A stretch of 64,000 bases of DNA from Flavobacterium palustre. GTDB lineage: Bacteria > Bacteroidota > Bacteroidia > Flavobacteriales > Flavobacteriaceae. The notes below the pieces were generated by a model. The model was not told where the DNA came from. It did no database searches and saw only the letters and a program-made list of their open reading frames with translations. The DNA lies in NCBI RefSeq assembly GCF_014639535.1, contig NZ_BMGA01000001.1:744001-808000 (forward strand), written 5' to 3'. Shown here piece after piece: positions 41,594 through 50,783 of the stretch. The translations under genes and the position numbers were made by a program. Position 1 is the stretch's first letter. The number at the start of each line of letters is the position of its first letter.

Positions 41594-42454
41594 TTAAGCG
41601 TTCAATGCTTCTGCTCCACCAACAATCTCTAAGATCTCATTAGTAATCGCAGCCTGACGTGCTTTGTTATACGTTAATTTCAATTGGTTTCTCAACGCAG
41701 TTGCATTATCAGTTGCTTTGTGCATAGCCGTCATACGCGCACCGTGCTCAGAAGCAAAAGAATCACGGATTCCTTTGTACAATTGTGTTTTTAATGATTT
41801 AGGAATCAATGTCAACACGATTTCTTCTTTTGATGGTTCGAAAATATAATCTCCGGCAGCTACATTTAAATCTGATTTAACAGGAGCTAATGGTAAAAAT
41901 TGTTCTGTTTGAACGATTTGAGTAGCAGCATTTTTAAATTGATTGTAAACCAATTCGATTCTGTCGTACTCTCCATCAACAAATTTTTGAGTTAATGTTT
42001 CAGCAATAGCAGCTACATTATCAAAAGTTAAATCATCAAAAACAGTACTTTGATTAGCAACTACTGTATTGGTTTTACTTAAAACATCATTTCCTTTTTT
42101 ACCGATGGCAAAAACGTCAACTTGTTTTCCTTCATAAAATGCAGCACGATTTTTAACTTCTTTAATTACATTTGAATTAAAAGCACCGCATAAACCTCTG
42201 TTAGAAGTAATAGCTACTAATAAAACTTTTTTGATTTCACGTTGTGTAGTGAATTCTTCTCCTACTCCTCCCTCAAGAGTTGCAGAAAGATTTTGTAATA
42301 ATTCCGTTAATTTTTCGGCATAAGGGCGCATGGCTGTAATTGCATCCTGAGCTTTTTTAAGCTTAGCTGCAGAAACCATTTTCATCGCCGATGTGATTTG
42401 CATCGTAGATGAAACGGAAGTAATTCTATTACGGATTTCCTTTAAATTTGCCAT
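41594..42454 (-). CDS. atpG: F-type ATP synthase gamma subunit
   Basis: Central rotor shaft of F1, 286 aa. The N-terminal helix LKEIRNRITSVSSTMQITSAMKMVSAAKLKKAQ and the C-terminal helix LTYNKARQAAITNEILEIVGGAEAL form the coiled coil, with ITSNRGLCGAFNSNV in the Rossmann-like part, all diagnostic. It is the last gene of the operon and ends at a strong terminator. The beta and epsilon genes that often follow gamma in other bacteria are absent, as usual for Bacteroidota. A small inverted repeat precedes it. Confidence 0.97.
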   Translation of the reverse strand: MANLKEIRNRITSVSSTMQITSAMKMVSAAKLKKAQDAITAMRPYAEKLTELLQNLSATLEGGVGEEFTTQREIKKVLLVAITSNRGLCGAFNSNVIKEVKNRAAFYEGKQVDVFAIGKKGNDVLSKTNTVVANQSTVFDDLTFDNVAAIAETLTQKFVDGEYDRIELVYNQFKNAATQIVQTEQFLPLAPVKSDLNVAAGDYIFEPSKEEIVLTLIPKSLKTQLYKGIRDSFASEHGARMTAMHKATDNATALRNQLKLTYNKARQAAITNEILEIVGGAEALNA

Positions 42455-42490
42455 TTTTTTGTAAAAGTTTGGAGTTGGAAGATGGAAGTA

Positions 42491-42518
42491 GGAAGTTAGA
42501 TTTTAACTTCTAACTTCC
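42491..42518. repeat. Inverted repeat in the atpA-atpG spacer
   Basis: GGAAGTTAGA (42491-42500) pairs with TCTAACTTCC (42509-42518) over an 8-nt loop, with more AGGAAGT/ACTTCC words on the flanks. It may moderate expression between alpha and gamma or be a simple interspersed repeat. Confidence 0.5.
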
Positions 42519-42535
42519 AGCTTCTAACTTTTTTC

Positions 42536-44113
42536 TTAGTTATATTTTGCAGAAACTTCTTTCGCCACAGCCTCGATTACGTCTGTAATTTCGTCTGTTA
42601 ATTTTCCGGCTTTCAAAGCATCAAGAGTAGCTCTGTGCTTAGCGTTTAAGAATTCCAAGAAATCTTTCTCGAATTCTTTTACTTTAGCAACAGGAACATT
42701 TCTCAATAAGTTTTTAGAACCAGCATAGATAATTGCTACTTGGTCTTCAACAGTATAAGGGTCGTTCAAACCTTGTTTCAAGATTTCAACGTTTCTTTTT
42801 CCTTTTTCAATTACGTTTAAAGTAACAGCATCCAAATCAGAACCAAATTTCGCGAAAGCTTCTAATTCACGGAATTGAGCCTGGTCTAATTTTAAAGTAC
42901 CAGATACTTTTTTCATTGATTTAATTTGAGCATTACCTCCAACACGAGATACAGAGATACCTACGTTGATTGCAGGACGAACCCCAGAGTTGAACAAATC
43001 ACCATCAAGGAAAATTTGTCCGTCGGTAATAGAGATTACGTTTGTTGGGATATATGCAGAAACGTCACCAGCCTGAGTTTCGATAATTGGTAAAGCTGTT
43101 AATGAACCTCCACCTTTAACGATTCCTTTGATAGACTCTGGTAAATCGTTCATGTTTTTAGCAATTCCATCATCAGCGATAACTTTACAAGCACGCTCTA
43201 ATAAACGAGAGTGTAAGTAGAAAACGTCTCCAGGATATGCCTCACGTCCCGGTGGTCTTCTTAATAAAAGAGATACCTCACGGTAAGCCACAGCTTGTTT
43301 AGATAAATCATCATAAACAATTAAAGCCGGACGTCCAGAATCTCTGAAGTATTCTCCGATAGCAGCACCTGCCATAGGAGCATAAACCTGCATTGGAGCA
43401 GGGTCAGAAGCATTAGCAGCAACGATAACTGTATAAGCCATTGCTCCTTTTTCTTCTAACATTTTTGCAATTCCTGCTACAGTTGAAGCTTTTTGCCCAA
43501 TTGCAACATAGATACAGAATACTGGCTTACCAGCATCATAAAATTCTTTTTGATTTAAGATAGTGTCAATACAAACAGTTGATTTACCTGTTTGACGGTC
43601 ACCAATAACCAACTCACGTTGACCTCTACCAACCGGGATCATAGCATCTACTGCTTTTACACCTGTTTGTAATGGCTCAGTAACTGGTTGACGGAAAACT
43701 ACTCCAGGAGCTTTTCTTTCCAAAGGCATTTCATATAATTCACCAGCAATTGGTCCTTTTCCATCAATTGGAAAACCAAGAGTGTTTACTACACGTCCTA
43801 CCATTTGTTCTCCTACTTTAAGAGAAGCAATACGTTGTGTTCTTTTTGCAGTAGAACCTTCTTTGATTCCTGTAGATGGTCCTAAAAGTACCACACCTAC
43901 GTTATCTTCTTCTAAGTTCAATACAATAGCCTCAAGACCATTTTCAAATTCTACTAACTCTCCGTATTGTACATTTGAAAGCCCGTAAATACGAGCAATA
44001 CCATCTCCAACTTGAAGTACCGTTCCTACTTCCTCCAGCGTAGCGCCAGATTCAAAACCTTCTACTTGCTTTCTTAATATTGCTGAAATTTCAGCAGGTT
44101 TGATTTCCGCCAT
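42536..44113 (-). CDS. atpA: F-type ATP synthase alpha subunit
   Basis: Non-catalytic nucleotide-binding subunit of the F1 hexamer, 525 aa. It has the P-loop GDRQTGKST near residue 170, the arginine-finger region [17 protein letters not shown], and [29 protein letters not shown], which together are diagnostic. The start [22 protein letters not shown] is the normal one. It lies 37 nt after atpH and 81 nt before atpG in the operon. Confidence 0.98.
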   Translation of the reverse strand: MAEIKPAEISAILRKQVEGFESGATLEEVGTVLQVGDGIARIYGLSNVQYGELVEFENGLEAIVLNLEEDNVGVVLLGPSTGIKEGSTAKRTQRIASLKVGEQMVGRVVNTLGFPIDGKGPIAGELYEMPLERKAPGVVFRQPVTEPLQTGVKAVDAMIPVGRGQRELVIGDRQTGKSTVCIDTILNQKEFYDAGKPVFCIYVAIGQKASTVAGIAKMLEEKGAMAYTVIVAANASDPAPMQVYAPMAGAAIGEYFRDSGRPALIVYDDLSKQAVAYREVSLLLRRPPGREAYPGDVFYLHSRLLERACKVIADDGIAKNMNDLPESIKGIVKGGGSLTALPIIETQAGDVSAYIPTNVISITDGQIFLDGDLFNSGVRPAINVGISVSRVGGNAQIKSMKKVSGTLKLDQAQFRELEAFAKFGSDLDAVTLNVIEKGKRNVEILKQGLNDPYTVEDQVAIIYAGSKNLLRNVPVAKVKEFEKDFLEFLNAKHRATLDALKAGKLTDEITDVIEAVAKEVSAKYN

Positions 44114-44150
44114 CTTAATTTATAATTTAGACACTTAATGTGCAATAAAA

Positions 44151-44684
44151 CTAGTTACTTAATTCTCTTTTTAATACTTGTAATCGGTTAGCGATAGAAG
44201 CATTGTACTGCTTATCGCCTATTCTTAAAATAAATCCCCCAATGATTGCCGGATCTACTACATTTTTAATTGTTACTTTTTTATCTGACAAAGATTCGAT
44301 TTTAGCCAAAACTTTAGCTTCTAAACCAGCATCCATAGGGATAGCAGTAGTTACTACAGCTACTTCTAAACCATTAGCCTCATCAAATAATTCAGAATAT
44401 GCTACTGCAATAGCTTCAAGGATTTCAAATCTTTTATTTTCGAATAATAAATGAAAGAAACCTTTAGTTACACCATTAACATTAGCAAAAACTTCCAATA
44501 GTGCATTTTCTTTTACATCAACACTAATAGTTGGACTTTGAATAAACGTATTTAATTCAGAGTTACTTTTAATAGTTGAAGCAATTAAAACCATATCGTT
44601 ATTAATCTCGTTAGCAACTCCTATTGAGTCTGCCATACTAAGAATCGCTTTTGCGTAACGAATTGCTGCTCTTGTACCTGCCAT
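44151..44684 (-). CDS. atpH: F-type ATP synthase delta subunit
   Basis: Stator subunit of F1 (177 aa) linking the alpha/beta head to the b-subunit stalk. AIRYAKAILSMAD at the N-terminus and the C-terminal VDPAIIGGFILRIGDKQYNASIANRLQVLKREL are typical. It starts 4 nt after atpF ends. The delta subunit is poorly conserved in sequence, but position and these ends make the call secure. Confidence 0.95.
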   Translation of the reverse strand: MAGTRAAIRYAKAILSMADSIGVANEINNDMVLIASTIKSNSELNTFIQSPTISVDVKENALLEVFANVNGVTKGFFHLLFENKRFEILEAIAVAYSELFDEANGLEVAVVTTAIPMDAGLEAKVLAKIESLSDKKVTIKNVVDPAIIGGFILRIGDKQYNASIANRLQVLKRELSN

Positions 44685-44688
44685 AATC

Positions 44689-45189
44689 TTAGTTTAGCTT
44701 TACGTCACCTAACATTTTCTCAACTAATTTAGTTTGAGCTTCAGTGTTAGATAATTCGTCTTTCAATAATTTCTCTGCAATACTCAATGACAAAGTAGAA
44801 ACCTGCAATTTCAATTCAGCCATAGCTGCATTTTTTTCGCTGTTAATTGCTGCTTTAGCCTGCTCAATCATTTTCTCACCTTGTGCCTGAGCTTCACCTT
44901 TAGCATCTGCAATCATCTTCTCTTTCATCTCACGAGCTTCTTTCAACATCGCATCACGCTCCGCTCTTGCCTCGTTCAAAATTCTTTGATTGTCAGCTTG
45001 CAAATTTTGCATTTCTTTTCTTGCGTTTTCAGCAGATTCTAATGCGTTTTTGATTCCTTCTTCTCTTTCATTAACTGCATCAAGAATAGGTTTCCAAGCG
45101 AATTTTTTCAATAATAATATTAATCCAACAAATATTAATACTTGCCAAAAAAACAAACCAAACTCAAACTGATTTATTAACTTTTCCAT
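44689..45189 (-). CDS. atpF: F-type ATP synthase b subunit
   Basis: Peripheral-stalk subunit of Fo, 166 aa. One membrane helix (LFFWQVLIFVGLILLLKKFAW, about residues 13-33) is followed by a long charged helix rich in Ala, Glu and Lys (about 40-160) that dimerises along F1. It lies between atpE and atpH. A hairpin upstream (45265-45295) may lower its expression relative to the multi-copy c subunit. Confidence 0.96.
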   Translation of the reverse strand: MEKLINQFEFGLFFWQVLIFVGLILLLKKFAWKPILDAVNEREEGIKNALESAENARKEMQNLQADNQRILNEARAERDAMLKEAREMKEKMIADAKGEAQAQGEKMIEQAKAAINSEKNAAMAELKLQVSTLSLSIAEKLLKDELSNTEAQTKLVEKMLGDVKLN

Positions 45190-45264
45190 TATATATAATT
45201 CTAAGTTTTATATTCTAAATTTAATCTTGTTGCATTGCTGCAATGTAATGTTTTAATTTTAAAA

Positions 45265-45295
45265 CAATAGTTACAACCAACCGTTGCAACTATTG
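45265..45295 (-). promoter_or_regulatory. Stem-loop in the atpE-atpF spacer
   Basis: CAATAGTTACAAC (45265-45277) pairs with GTTGCAACTATTG (45283-45295) with one mismatch and a 5-nt loop. On the minus strand TTTT follows. It may cause partial termination or stabilise the atpE end, as expected when the c subunit is needed in excess (inference). Confidence 0.55.
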
Positions 45296-45311
45296 CTTTT
45301 TTTAGTTTTAA

Positions 45312-45503
45312 TTAAGCTGCGAATAAAGCTGCGAAACCAATACCTTCAATAAGTGCAGCAGCGATAAGCATAGCTGTTTGGATTTTTCCTGAAGCTTCTG
45401 GTTGACGAGCAATAGCGTCCATTGCTGAACTACCAATTTTACCAATACCTAAACCTGCTCCGATAACGATTAATCCAGCTCCAATAATTTGTGGAATTTC
45501 CAT
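45312..45503 (-). CDS. atpE: F-type ATP synthase c subunit
   Basis: Rotor-ring proteolipid of 63 aa with two membrane helices joined by a polar loop (ARQPE, residues 32-36). Glu53 in ALIEGIGF is the ion-carrying carboxylate. The residue after it is Gly, not Ser or Thr, and helix 1 lacks the Gln of sodium-type rings, so a proton-driven enzyme is likely. It is slightly shorter than the usual 70-80 aa because the N-terminus is trimmed. Confidence 0.96.
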   Translation of the reverse strand: MEIPQIIGAGLIVIGAGLGIGKIGSSAMDAIARQPEASGKIQTAMLIAAALIEGIGFAALFAA

Positions 45504-45559
45504 GATATATATATTAAAAATTAAACATTCAAATTAATCTTAGATTTTTGACTTCTGAT

Positions 45560-45580
45560 TTTAGATTTATGAAATCTAAA
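45560..45580. repeat. Inverted repeat in the atpB-atpE spacer
   Basis: TTTAGATTT and AAATCTAAA pair across a 3-nt loop (45560-45580). Similar AGATTT words occur nearby and at 52983-53008, suggesting a low-complexity repeat family. Confidence 0.45.
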
Positions 45581-45603
45581 TTCTTAAATCTTAAATCTGC
45601 TTT

Positions 45604-46767
45604 TTAGTGGTGCCCTTCTTCGTGGTGGTGTTCTTCAACAGCCGCACCAAAATAAAGTGCCGATAACATTGTGAAAATATAAGCCTGCAAGAATGCAACT
45701 AAAATTTCAAGGATAGAAAGTGCAAATGCTAATCCAAAAGATAACGGACTTCCAATCCAGCTTTTAAAGATAAACATTAAAGCAATAATACTCATCAATA
45801 CAATGTGTCCTGCAAAAATATTCGCGTACAAACGAATCATTAATGAGAAAGGCTTGATGAAAACACCTAACAACTCAATTGGTGCTAAAATAATACGCAT
45901 TGGTTTTGGCACACCCGGCATCCAGAAAATGTGTCCCCAATAGTTTTTATTAGCTGTTAAGTTTGTAATTAAGAAAGTTAAAAATGCTAATGAGAAAGTA
46001 ATTGTTAAGTTACCTGTAGCATTAATTCCCAGTGGAGTTAATCCGAAGATATTTAAGAACAATACAAAGAAGAAGATTGTCAATAAATAACTCATGTAGT
46101 TTTTGTATTTTTTCTCACCAATGTTTGGAATCGCAATTTCGTCACGAACATATACTACTAATGGTTCAAAAATACGACCTACTCCAGAAGCAATTCCTCC
46201 GTTTTTAGCGTAAGATTTAGCCAGACTTGTAAAAATGAAAAACATCAATATAGCAGCGGCAATAATTGAAACTACTGTTTTAGTAATTGAGAAGTCAATA
46301 GGACGAACATTGGTAGGGAAACCAGTTTCTTCATTTTCATGAATTGTTCCTGAAGCATCTGTTCTGTAAATTTTACCATCGTGGTGGTTGATAGCATAAT
46401 AGTTACCTTTAGATTCTGCTACTTCTTTTCCATGGTGGAATTTTGCAGAAGAAAAAACGTGTAATTCATTATTATCCCATAAAATAACCGGTAATGGGAA
46501 TCCCCAGCTTTCTCCGGTTTCATCATCCTGAGTTAATGAGAAATCATGAGAATCTAAAACGTGGTGACCAATGAACGCTTTAATTTTAGATTTTAAATCT
46601 GTTGGTTCAGCATGAGCTCCTTCATGATGCCCTTCGGCTGCTACTTCGTGAGTGGCTTCTACCTTTACTTGTGCCGAATCAACTTCTTGATTTGCAAAAC
46701 TTACCAATGGAAGACACGCTAAAAATGTTGCTATTATAAATCTAAGTGGTCTCTTTAAAATCACCAT
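45604..46767 (-). CDS. atpB: F-type ATP synthase a subunit with periplasmic N-terminal extension
   Basis: Membrane stator subunit that passes protons to the c-ring. The conserved arginine is in SLMIRLYANIFAGHIV in the fourth or fifth helix, and EILVAFLQAYIFTML follows at the C-terminus. It is 387 aa, well above the usual 230-290: an N-terminal signal peptide (RPLRFIIATFLACLPLVSFANQ) and about 130 mostly polar, His-rich residues (GHHEGAH, HDFSLTQDDETG, FHHGKEVAESKG) precede the first a-subunit helix. The C-terminus is also His-rich (EEHHHEEGHH). The extension may face the periplasm. It is the first core gene of the operon. Confidence 0.95.
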   Translation of the reverse strand: MVILKRPLRFIIATFLACLPLVSFANQEVDSAQVKVEATHEVAAEGHHEGAHAEPTDLKSKIKAFIGHHVLDSHDFSLTQDDETGESWGFPLPVILWDNNELHVFSSAKFHHGKEVAESKGNYYAINHHDGKIYRTDASGTIHENEETGFPTNVRPIDFSITKTVVSIIAAAILMFFIFTSLAKSYAKNGGIASGVGRIFEPLVVYVRDEIAIPNIGEKKYKNYMSYLLTIFFFVLFLNIFGLTPLGINATGNLTITFSLAFLTFLITNLTANKNYWGHIFWMPGVPKPMRIILAPIELLGVFIKPFSLMIRLYANIFAGHIVLMSIIALMFIFKSWIGSPLSFGLAFALSILEILVAFLQAYIFTMLSALYFGAAVEEHHHEEGHH

Positions 46768-46884
46768 AATTACTAAATATGTTATATTTACGTTTCTAAA
46801 ATTTGGCGCAAAGGTACATTATTATTTAATATCTAAAAGGATATAAAAATATATTTTTTTTAATCTCTCATTAAAGCCTCAAAT

Positions 46885-47277
46885 TTAAGGCTTTTTGCTT
46901 AATATTCTTATAGTTACAACTGTCTCAATTGTCAAAAAAAGGACAAATAGTACAAAAAAATTAATCTTCTCTATTCTAATGTCGTAATGACTGATATTTA
47001 AAATCGGCTTTAAGAGCAAATAATAGAAAATAAGTTTGCTGCTGGTTAACAACAAAAAAGACATTCCTAACTGATCGAAATTGCGTTTTTTAATCATTAA
47101 AAGAATAAAAATGATTAACAGCGACAACAAAAAAAAGATAGCATACAATTTTTCTATGCTGTAATAAAAAGTCTCCTGATTGATTTTAAAAAAATAAAAA
47201 ACCAACTTATGCACCACATAAGCTACGACTACCGAAATAAATAAAAAAAGAAGGTCTTTGTAATTTTTTAAAATCAT
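46885..47277 (-). CDS. Small membrane protein between atpZ-like gene and atpB
   Basis: No family recognised. The 130-aa sequence has four hydrophobic helices (DLLFLFISVVVAYVVHKLVFYF, LYAIFFLLSLLIIFILLMI, FLLLTSSKLIFYYLLL, FFVLFVLFLTIETVVTI), with a basic loop after helix 2. Its position matches that of AtpI-type assembly proteins in other bacteria, so help in assembling the c-ring is possible, but I see no sequence evidence for it. Confidence 0.75.
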   Translation of the reverse strand: MILKNYKDLLFLFISVVVAYVVHKLVFYFFKINQETFYYSIEKLYAIFFLLSLLIIFILLMIKKRNFDQLGMSFLLLTSSKLIFYYLLLKPILNISHYDIRIEKINFFVLFVLFLTIETVVTIRILSKKP

Positions 47278-47389
47278 AATTGTTGTTTGTCCAAAAATTC
47301 ATCAAAATTAATTTCCCCGTCTCTAAGAGTGTAATTTTGATAAATTTTAAATAATTTTTTCACCTTTTAGCGACGCGGGGAAAGAAAAT

Positions 47390-47623
47390 TTATTCTTTGT
47401 CTTTATTAATCTCGTTTACCTGCCTTATTACATTATATAGTGCTAAGAAGACTCCCACCATAACCAATATTTTATTGTAATAAATCTTAGGATGTGGATG
47501 ATTTTCGTCGAGCCAGTCGCCCAGATAGGCAAACAAAAAAATAATTACTCCCATTTGTATGGGAATATTAATCAAAGCGAGCCACTTGCCCGGTTTCTTA
47601 TTGTTGGGCTTCGTTTCCATCAT
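47390..47623 (-). CDS. AtpZ/AtpI-family small membrane protein
   Basis: Two-helix membrane protein of 77 aa (MGVIIFLFAYLGDWLDENHPHPKIYYNKILVMVGVFLALYNVIRQV). The G-x-WLDE pattern after helix 1 is typical of AtpZ/AtpI proteins, which assist ATP synthase assembly or Mg2+/Ca2+ entry. Its start overlaps the bactofilin gene by 26 nt (or 23 nt from the second Met), so the two are probably co-translated. It precedes the atp operon, which supports the family call. Confidence 0.8.
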   Translation of the reverse strand: MMETKPNNKKPGKWLALINIPIQMGVIIFLFAYLGDWLDENHPHPKIYYNKILVMVGVFLALYNVIRQVNEINKDKE

Positions 47624-47993
47624 CTATTATACTACTGCTTTCTTTCATGATACAGGAAGCCGAAAAATCGGCTCCGGGTTCTACGGCTAATTTCCCCACG
47701 GTAACAGCACCCTGAATACTTGCTTTGGATTTAATATTTAACAATTCAGCTACGGCAATTGTTCCGTTAAATTTTCCTTCAATATCAGCATTTTTACAAC
47801 TAATGTCTCCCGTAACACTTCCCGTAGGCCCTATGACCAACTTTCCCATTGACTGAAAATTCCCTATCAGTTCGCCGTCTAATCTAAAATCAGCCTTCGA
47901 AATAATATCTCCTTTTATGATTGTTCCTTCCACAATTCTGTTGGTTTTTCCTAAAAGGTCGGTGTAGGGTTTTTCTTTTTTATTAAACATCAC
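47598..47993 (-). CDS. Bactofilin family cytoskeletal protein
   Basis: Polymer-forming beta-helical protein of 131 aa. The DUF583/bactofilin repeats are clear: IVEGTIIKGDIISKADFRLDGELIGNFQSMGKLVIGPTGSVTGDI followed by CKNADIEGKFNGTIAVAELLNIKSKASIQGAVTVGKLAVEPGADFSASC. Such proteins scaffold morphogenesis and envelope enzymes near the membrane. It starts 2 nt after the sprE-like stop and overlaps the AtpZ-like gene, so it sits in one transcript with gliding and energy genes. Confidence 0.93.
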   Translation of the reverse strand: MMFNKKEKPYTDLLGKTNRIVEGTIIKGDIISKADFRLDGELIGNFQSMGKLVIGPTGSVTGDISCKNADIEGKFNGTIAVAELLNIKSKASIQGAVTVGKLAVEPGADFSASCIMKESSSIIDDGNEAQQ

Positions 47994-47995
47994 AA

Positions 47996-50623
47996 TTATT
48001 TTTTGGCTTCTAAATAAGACTTTAGGTTTTTCTTAATTTGAACTATTTTATAATTTTCGTTAGAAATAATTATAGGAGCAGTCGTTATTTGGTAACTTGG
48101 ATTTTCTTTTAAAACACCCGCCACACTACTTGCATATTCCTGCGTGGAAATACCCTGAACGATAACAAAACCTTCGTTCTCAGCATAAGAATTATAAGCC
48201 AGATTTAATTTCTGAGCATTCTCTGCATTGATAAATTTGTTAATTTTTTCCTCAATGGCTTTTTTATCAGCAGCAGCATTTGTAGCTACCGGATACAAAA
48301 TCTTCCAATGGCTTGATACTTTAAAATCAAAATCCATTTGTTCCAATAACGGAATTTGCTCTGCCAGAATAGTATGTGCTTTTTTACCTTCTTCAGTATT
48401 TGGATAAGTCGCAGCCACATATTCCAATGCAGTTTTATAAGCAACTAATCCTTTTTGTTTTCCAATGGTATTGGCTTTTAACAGTTCTAATTTAGGCACG
48501 ACTTCTTCTCCCGAAAACTGATTGATTAATCCGTCCACTTTTGCTGCAACAGCTTCAAACTCTTCGTTGTTATATTGCTGGTACAGTTTTTTGTAAACTT
48601 CCTCCGGACTTCCTTCTTCAACAATTACATTGGAATTGTTTAAAATTTGCGCATATCGCGAATATGGATATTGAGCTTTAATCCGGTTTTTGATTTCCTC
48701 AGCCTTGTCATTATTGGTAATTTGATAAATTTTATACAAATTATACCAACTCGGAAGCACTAATTTTTCTGCGGGTTGATTGGCTAATAACTGCTCTAAT
48801 TTTTTGGCAGCTAAATCGTATTCTTTGAACTTTTCTTTATAAATAAGTCCCAACTGATAATAAGCATCATTGCGCTCTTTGGCAATACTGTCAATGGCTG
48901 TTGCTGAAACCGGAAGTTGTTGTACATAAAACTCAGCCGTATATTTTGGTTCTGTTACTTTTTCTTTTTCTTTCGAAGTTTCCTCCACTATTGTTTCCTG
49001 TTCCTGAACTTCAAGTGAATCTGTAGCGACAGCTACATTAGCATTTAGATTAGTCGATGAAGAAAGCCTCCAAAATCCAGTTGCTGTACGTTTTCCCCAA
49101 TTTTTCTTAAAGGCAATTTTTCCAAAAGATACCGTTGAAGGGTTGTAAAAATAAAAACTGCTCTCTGCTCCAAGACCAGCCATAGAAGGCGGAGTAAATG
49201 CAGCCACAGCTGCTGCTTTTCCATTTGCCGAAACGGCAACATCAGCCGTAGATGATTTACTGTTTCTCTCGATATTCTTTTGCTTTTCGGCTTCTTTTTC
49301 CTCTAAAATTCTTTTGGCTTCATCTGACTTTTTTAGTTTTTCGATGTAACCGTTAAAATAAGCCGTTTTTTCGGGTTCAGGTAAGGCAACCACATTCAGA
49401 ATACTGTCATTTCTGGTAGCTATGTCTTCATAGAAAATTACTTCATCGAGATTTTTACGCACTTTTTCAATATGAATAAATTCTCTGGTTTTAGGATTTA
49501 GTTTTACTAAAGTACTGTCGTAATATTTAGCAGCCAATGGATAACGTGCATTTCTAAAATGCATATTTCCAATATTTCTGTAGTCGGACGCTATTAAATA
49601 ATTATCGGTTTTAGCCTTTTTTAAAGAAGCATTGTAATATTGCAAAGCTTTCTCGTCCTTGCCTTGCTTGTCATAGAAAACGCCCATTTGGTAATTTAAA
49701 ATATCCAAAAAAGGACGATTTTCACGATTTTCTAAAAGTTTATGGAATTTTTCATCAAAGGCAAATTTATCCCCATTTTGATAATCAAATAATGCCGCTA
49801 ATCTTGCCTGAGATTGCATCATGTATTTTCTATCGGCTTTTCGATTCATTTTGATAACCGCCTGATAATACTCTTTTGCGATTTCATTCTGACCAATTTC
49901 CTCGTGCAGTTGTCCCAGAATAAAACGGTATCTGGCTCTTTCATTATTTCGTCTTGTAAAGATTACGGCTTCTTTCAACTTGACAATGGCACTGTCTTTT
50001 TCTTCCAAGTTTAAAAAAGAAGCTGCCAAAAGTGCATTAGCATCAGCCAAAACCTGTTTTTGAGGTTTGTGCTCTTTGATCATTTTGCTAATATTTTTGA
50101 TCACCAAAGCATCGTTACCCAAACGCATATTGGTTTTTTCACGCCAAATTTTAGCTTCTTCAATTCGGCTGCTATTGGGATATTTGTACAAAATATAATT
50201 AAATGCATCCAGCGCCGGAATAAATCGCTGATCGTAGTAACGGGATTTTCCTAACAATAAATAAGCTTCATCAATTTGCGAATTGCGTTCTTTGCCGCCA
50301 ATATTCATCGAATGTTTTTGAATGGCTTTAGTAGCTTTGGCTTCTGCCAATTTAAAATCGGCATTTTTTGTGGTATCTACTACAATATCTTCGTTGATGT
50401 GCATGGGTTCAATAGACAAACGCTCCCAAAAATTATCTTCGTTACTGGCTTCGATGCCTTTAATTCCTTTGTCTAAGCCTATTTGACCGTTGTATAAAAT
50501 ATTGTACTGAGTACTTAAAGCATGTGAATTTCTAGCCAAAAAAGTATCATTTCTAGTAGAACAGGCTACCAAAACACACAAACATCCTAAAGGAATTGAA
50601 TATTTAAATTTATTGGTTTTCAA
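47996..50623 (-). CDS. sprE: SprE/PorW-like gliding motility and type IX secretion lipoprotein
   Basis: Large TPR-containing lipoprotein of 875 aa. The lipobox is LVACSTRND (about residues 18-26). The opening HALSTQYNILYNGQIGLDKGIKGIEASNEDNFWERLSIEP is characteristic of SprE/PorW proteins of Bacteroidota, needed for type IX secretion and gliding. TPR-like helices run from about residue 110 to 430 (AFNYILYKYPNSSRIEEAKIWREK, QYYNASLKKAKTDNYLIASDYRNIGN). A Glu/Lys-rich linker and further repeats fill the C-terminal half. It is followed directly by the bactofilin gene. This supports a gliding or type IX-secreting flavobacterium. Confidence 0.88.
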   Translation of the reverse strand: MKTNKFKYSIPLGCLCVLVACSTRNDTFLARNSHALSTQYNILYNGQIGLDKGIKGIEASNEDNFWERLSIEPMHINEDIVVDTTKNADFKLAEAKATKAIQKHSMNIGGKERNSQIDEAYLLLGKSRYYDQRFIPALDAFNYILYKYPNSSRIEEAKIWREKTNMRLGNDALVIKNISKMIKEHKPQKQVLADANALLAASFLNLEEKDSAIVKLKEAVIFTRRNNERARYRFILGQLHEEIGQNEIAKEYYQAVIKMNRKADRKYMMQSQARLAALFDYQNGDKFAFDEKFHKLLENRENRPFLDILNYQMGVFYDKQGKDEKALQYYNASLKKAKTDNYLIASDYRNIGNMHFRNARYPLAAKYYDSTLVKLNPKTREFIHIEKVRKNLDEVIFYEDIATRNDSILNVVALPEPEKTAYFNGYIEKLKKSDEAKRILEEKEAEKQKNIERNSKSSTADVAVSANGKAAAVAAFTPPSMAGLGAESSFYFYNPSTVSFGKIAFKKNWGKRTATGFWRLSSSTNLNANVAVATDSLEVQEQETIVEETSKEKEKVTEPKYTAEFYVQQLPVSATAIDSIAKERNDAYYQLGLIYKEKFKEYDLAAKKLEQLLANQPAEKLVLPSWYNLYKIYQITNNDKAEEIKNRIKAQYPYSRYAQILNNSNVIVEEGSPEEVYKKLYQQYNNEEFEAVAAKVDGLINQFSGEEVVPKLELLKANTIGKQKGLVAYKTALEYVAATYPNTEEGKKAHTILAEQIPLLEQMDFDFKVSSHWKILYPVATNAAADKKAIEEKINKFINAENAQKLNLAYNSYAENEGFVIVQGISTQEYASSVAGVLKENPSYQITTAPIIISNENYKIVQIKKNLKSYLEAKK

Positions 50624-50783
50624 TGATTCGCAGTTTTTATCATTAAACTTTTAAAAAGTTTTTTTAGTATAATGACTGGTAAAAATACGTTTCTTTTTGA
50701 AATATAGAAATTTAAACATCTATTCTTTTCTATTGAATCATTTTACGCTATTAACTTATTGATTTTATATCTTTTGCAAAAAA

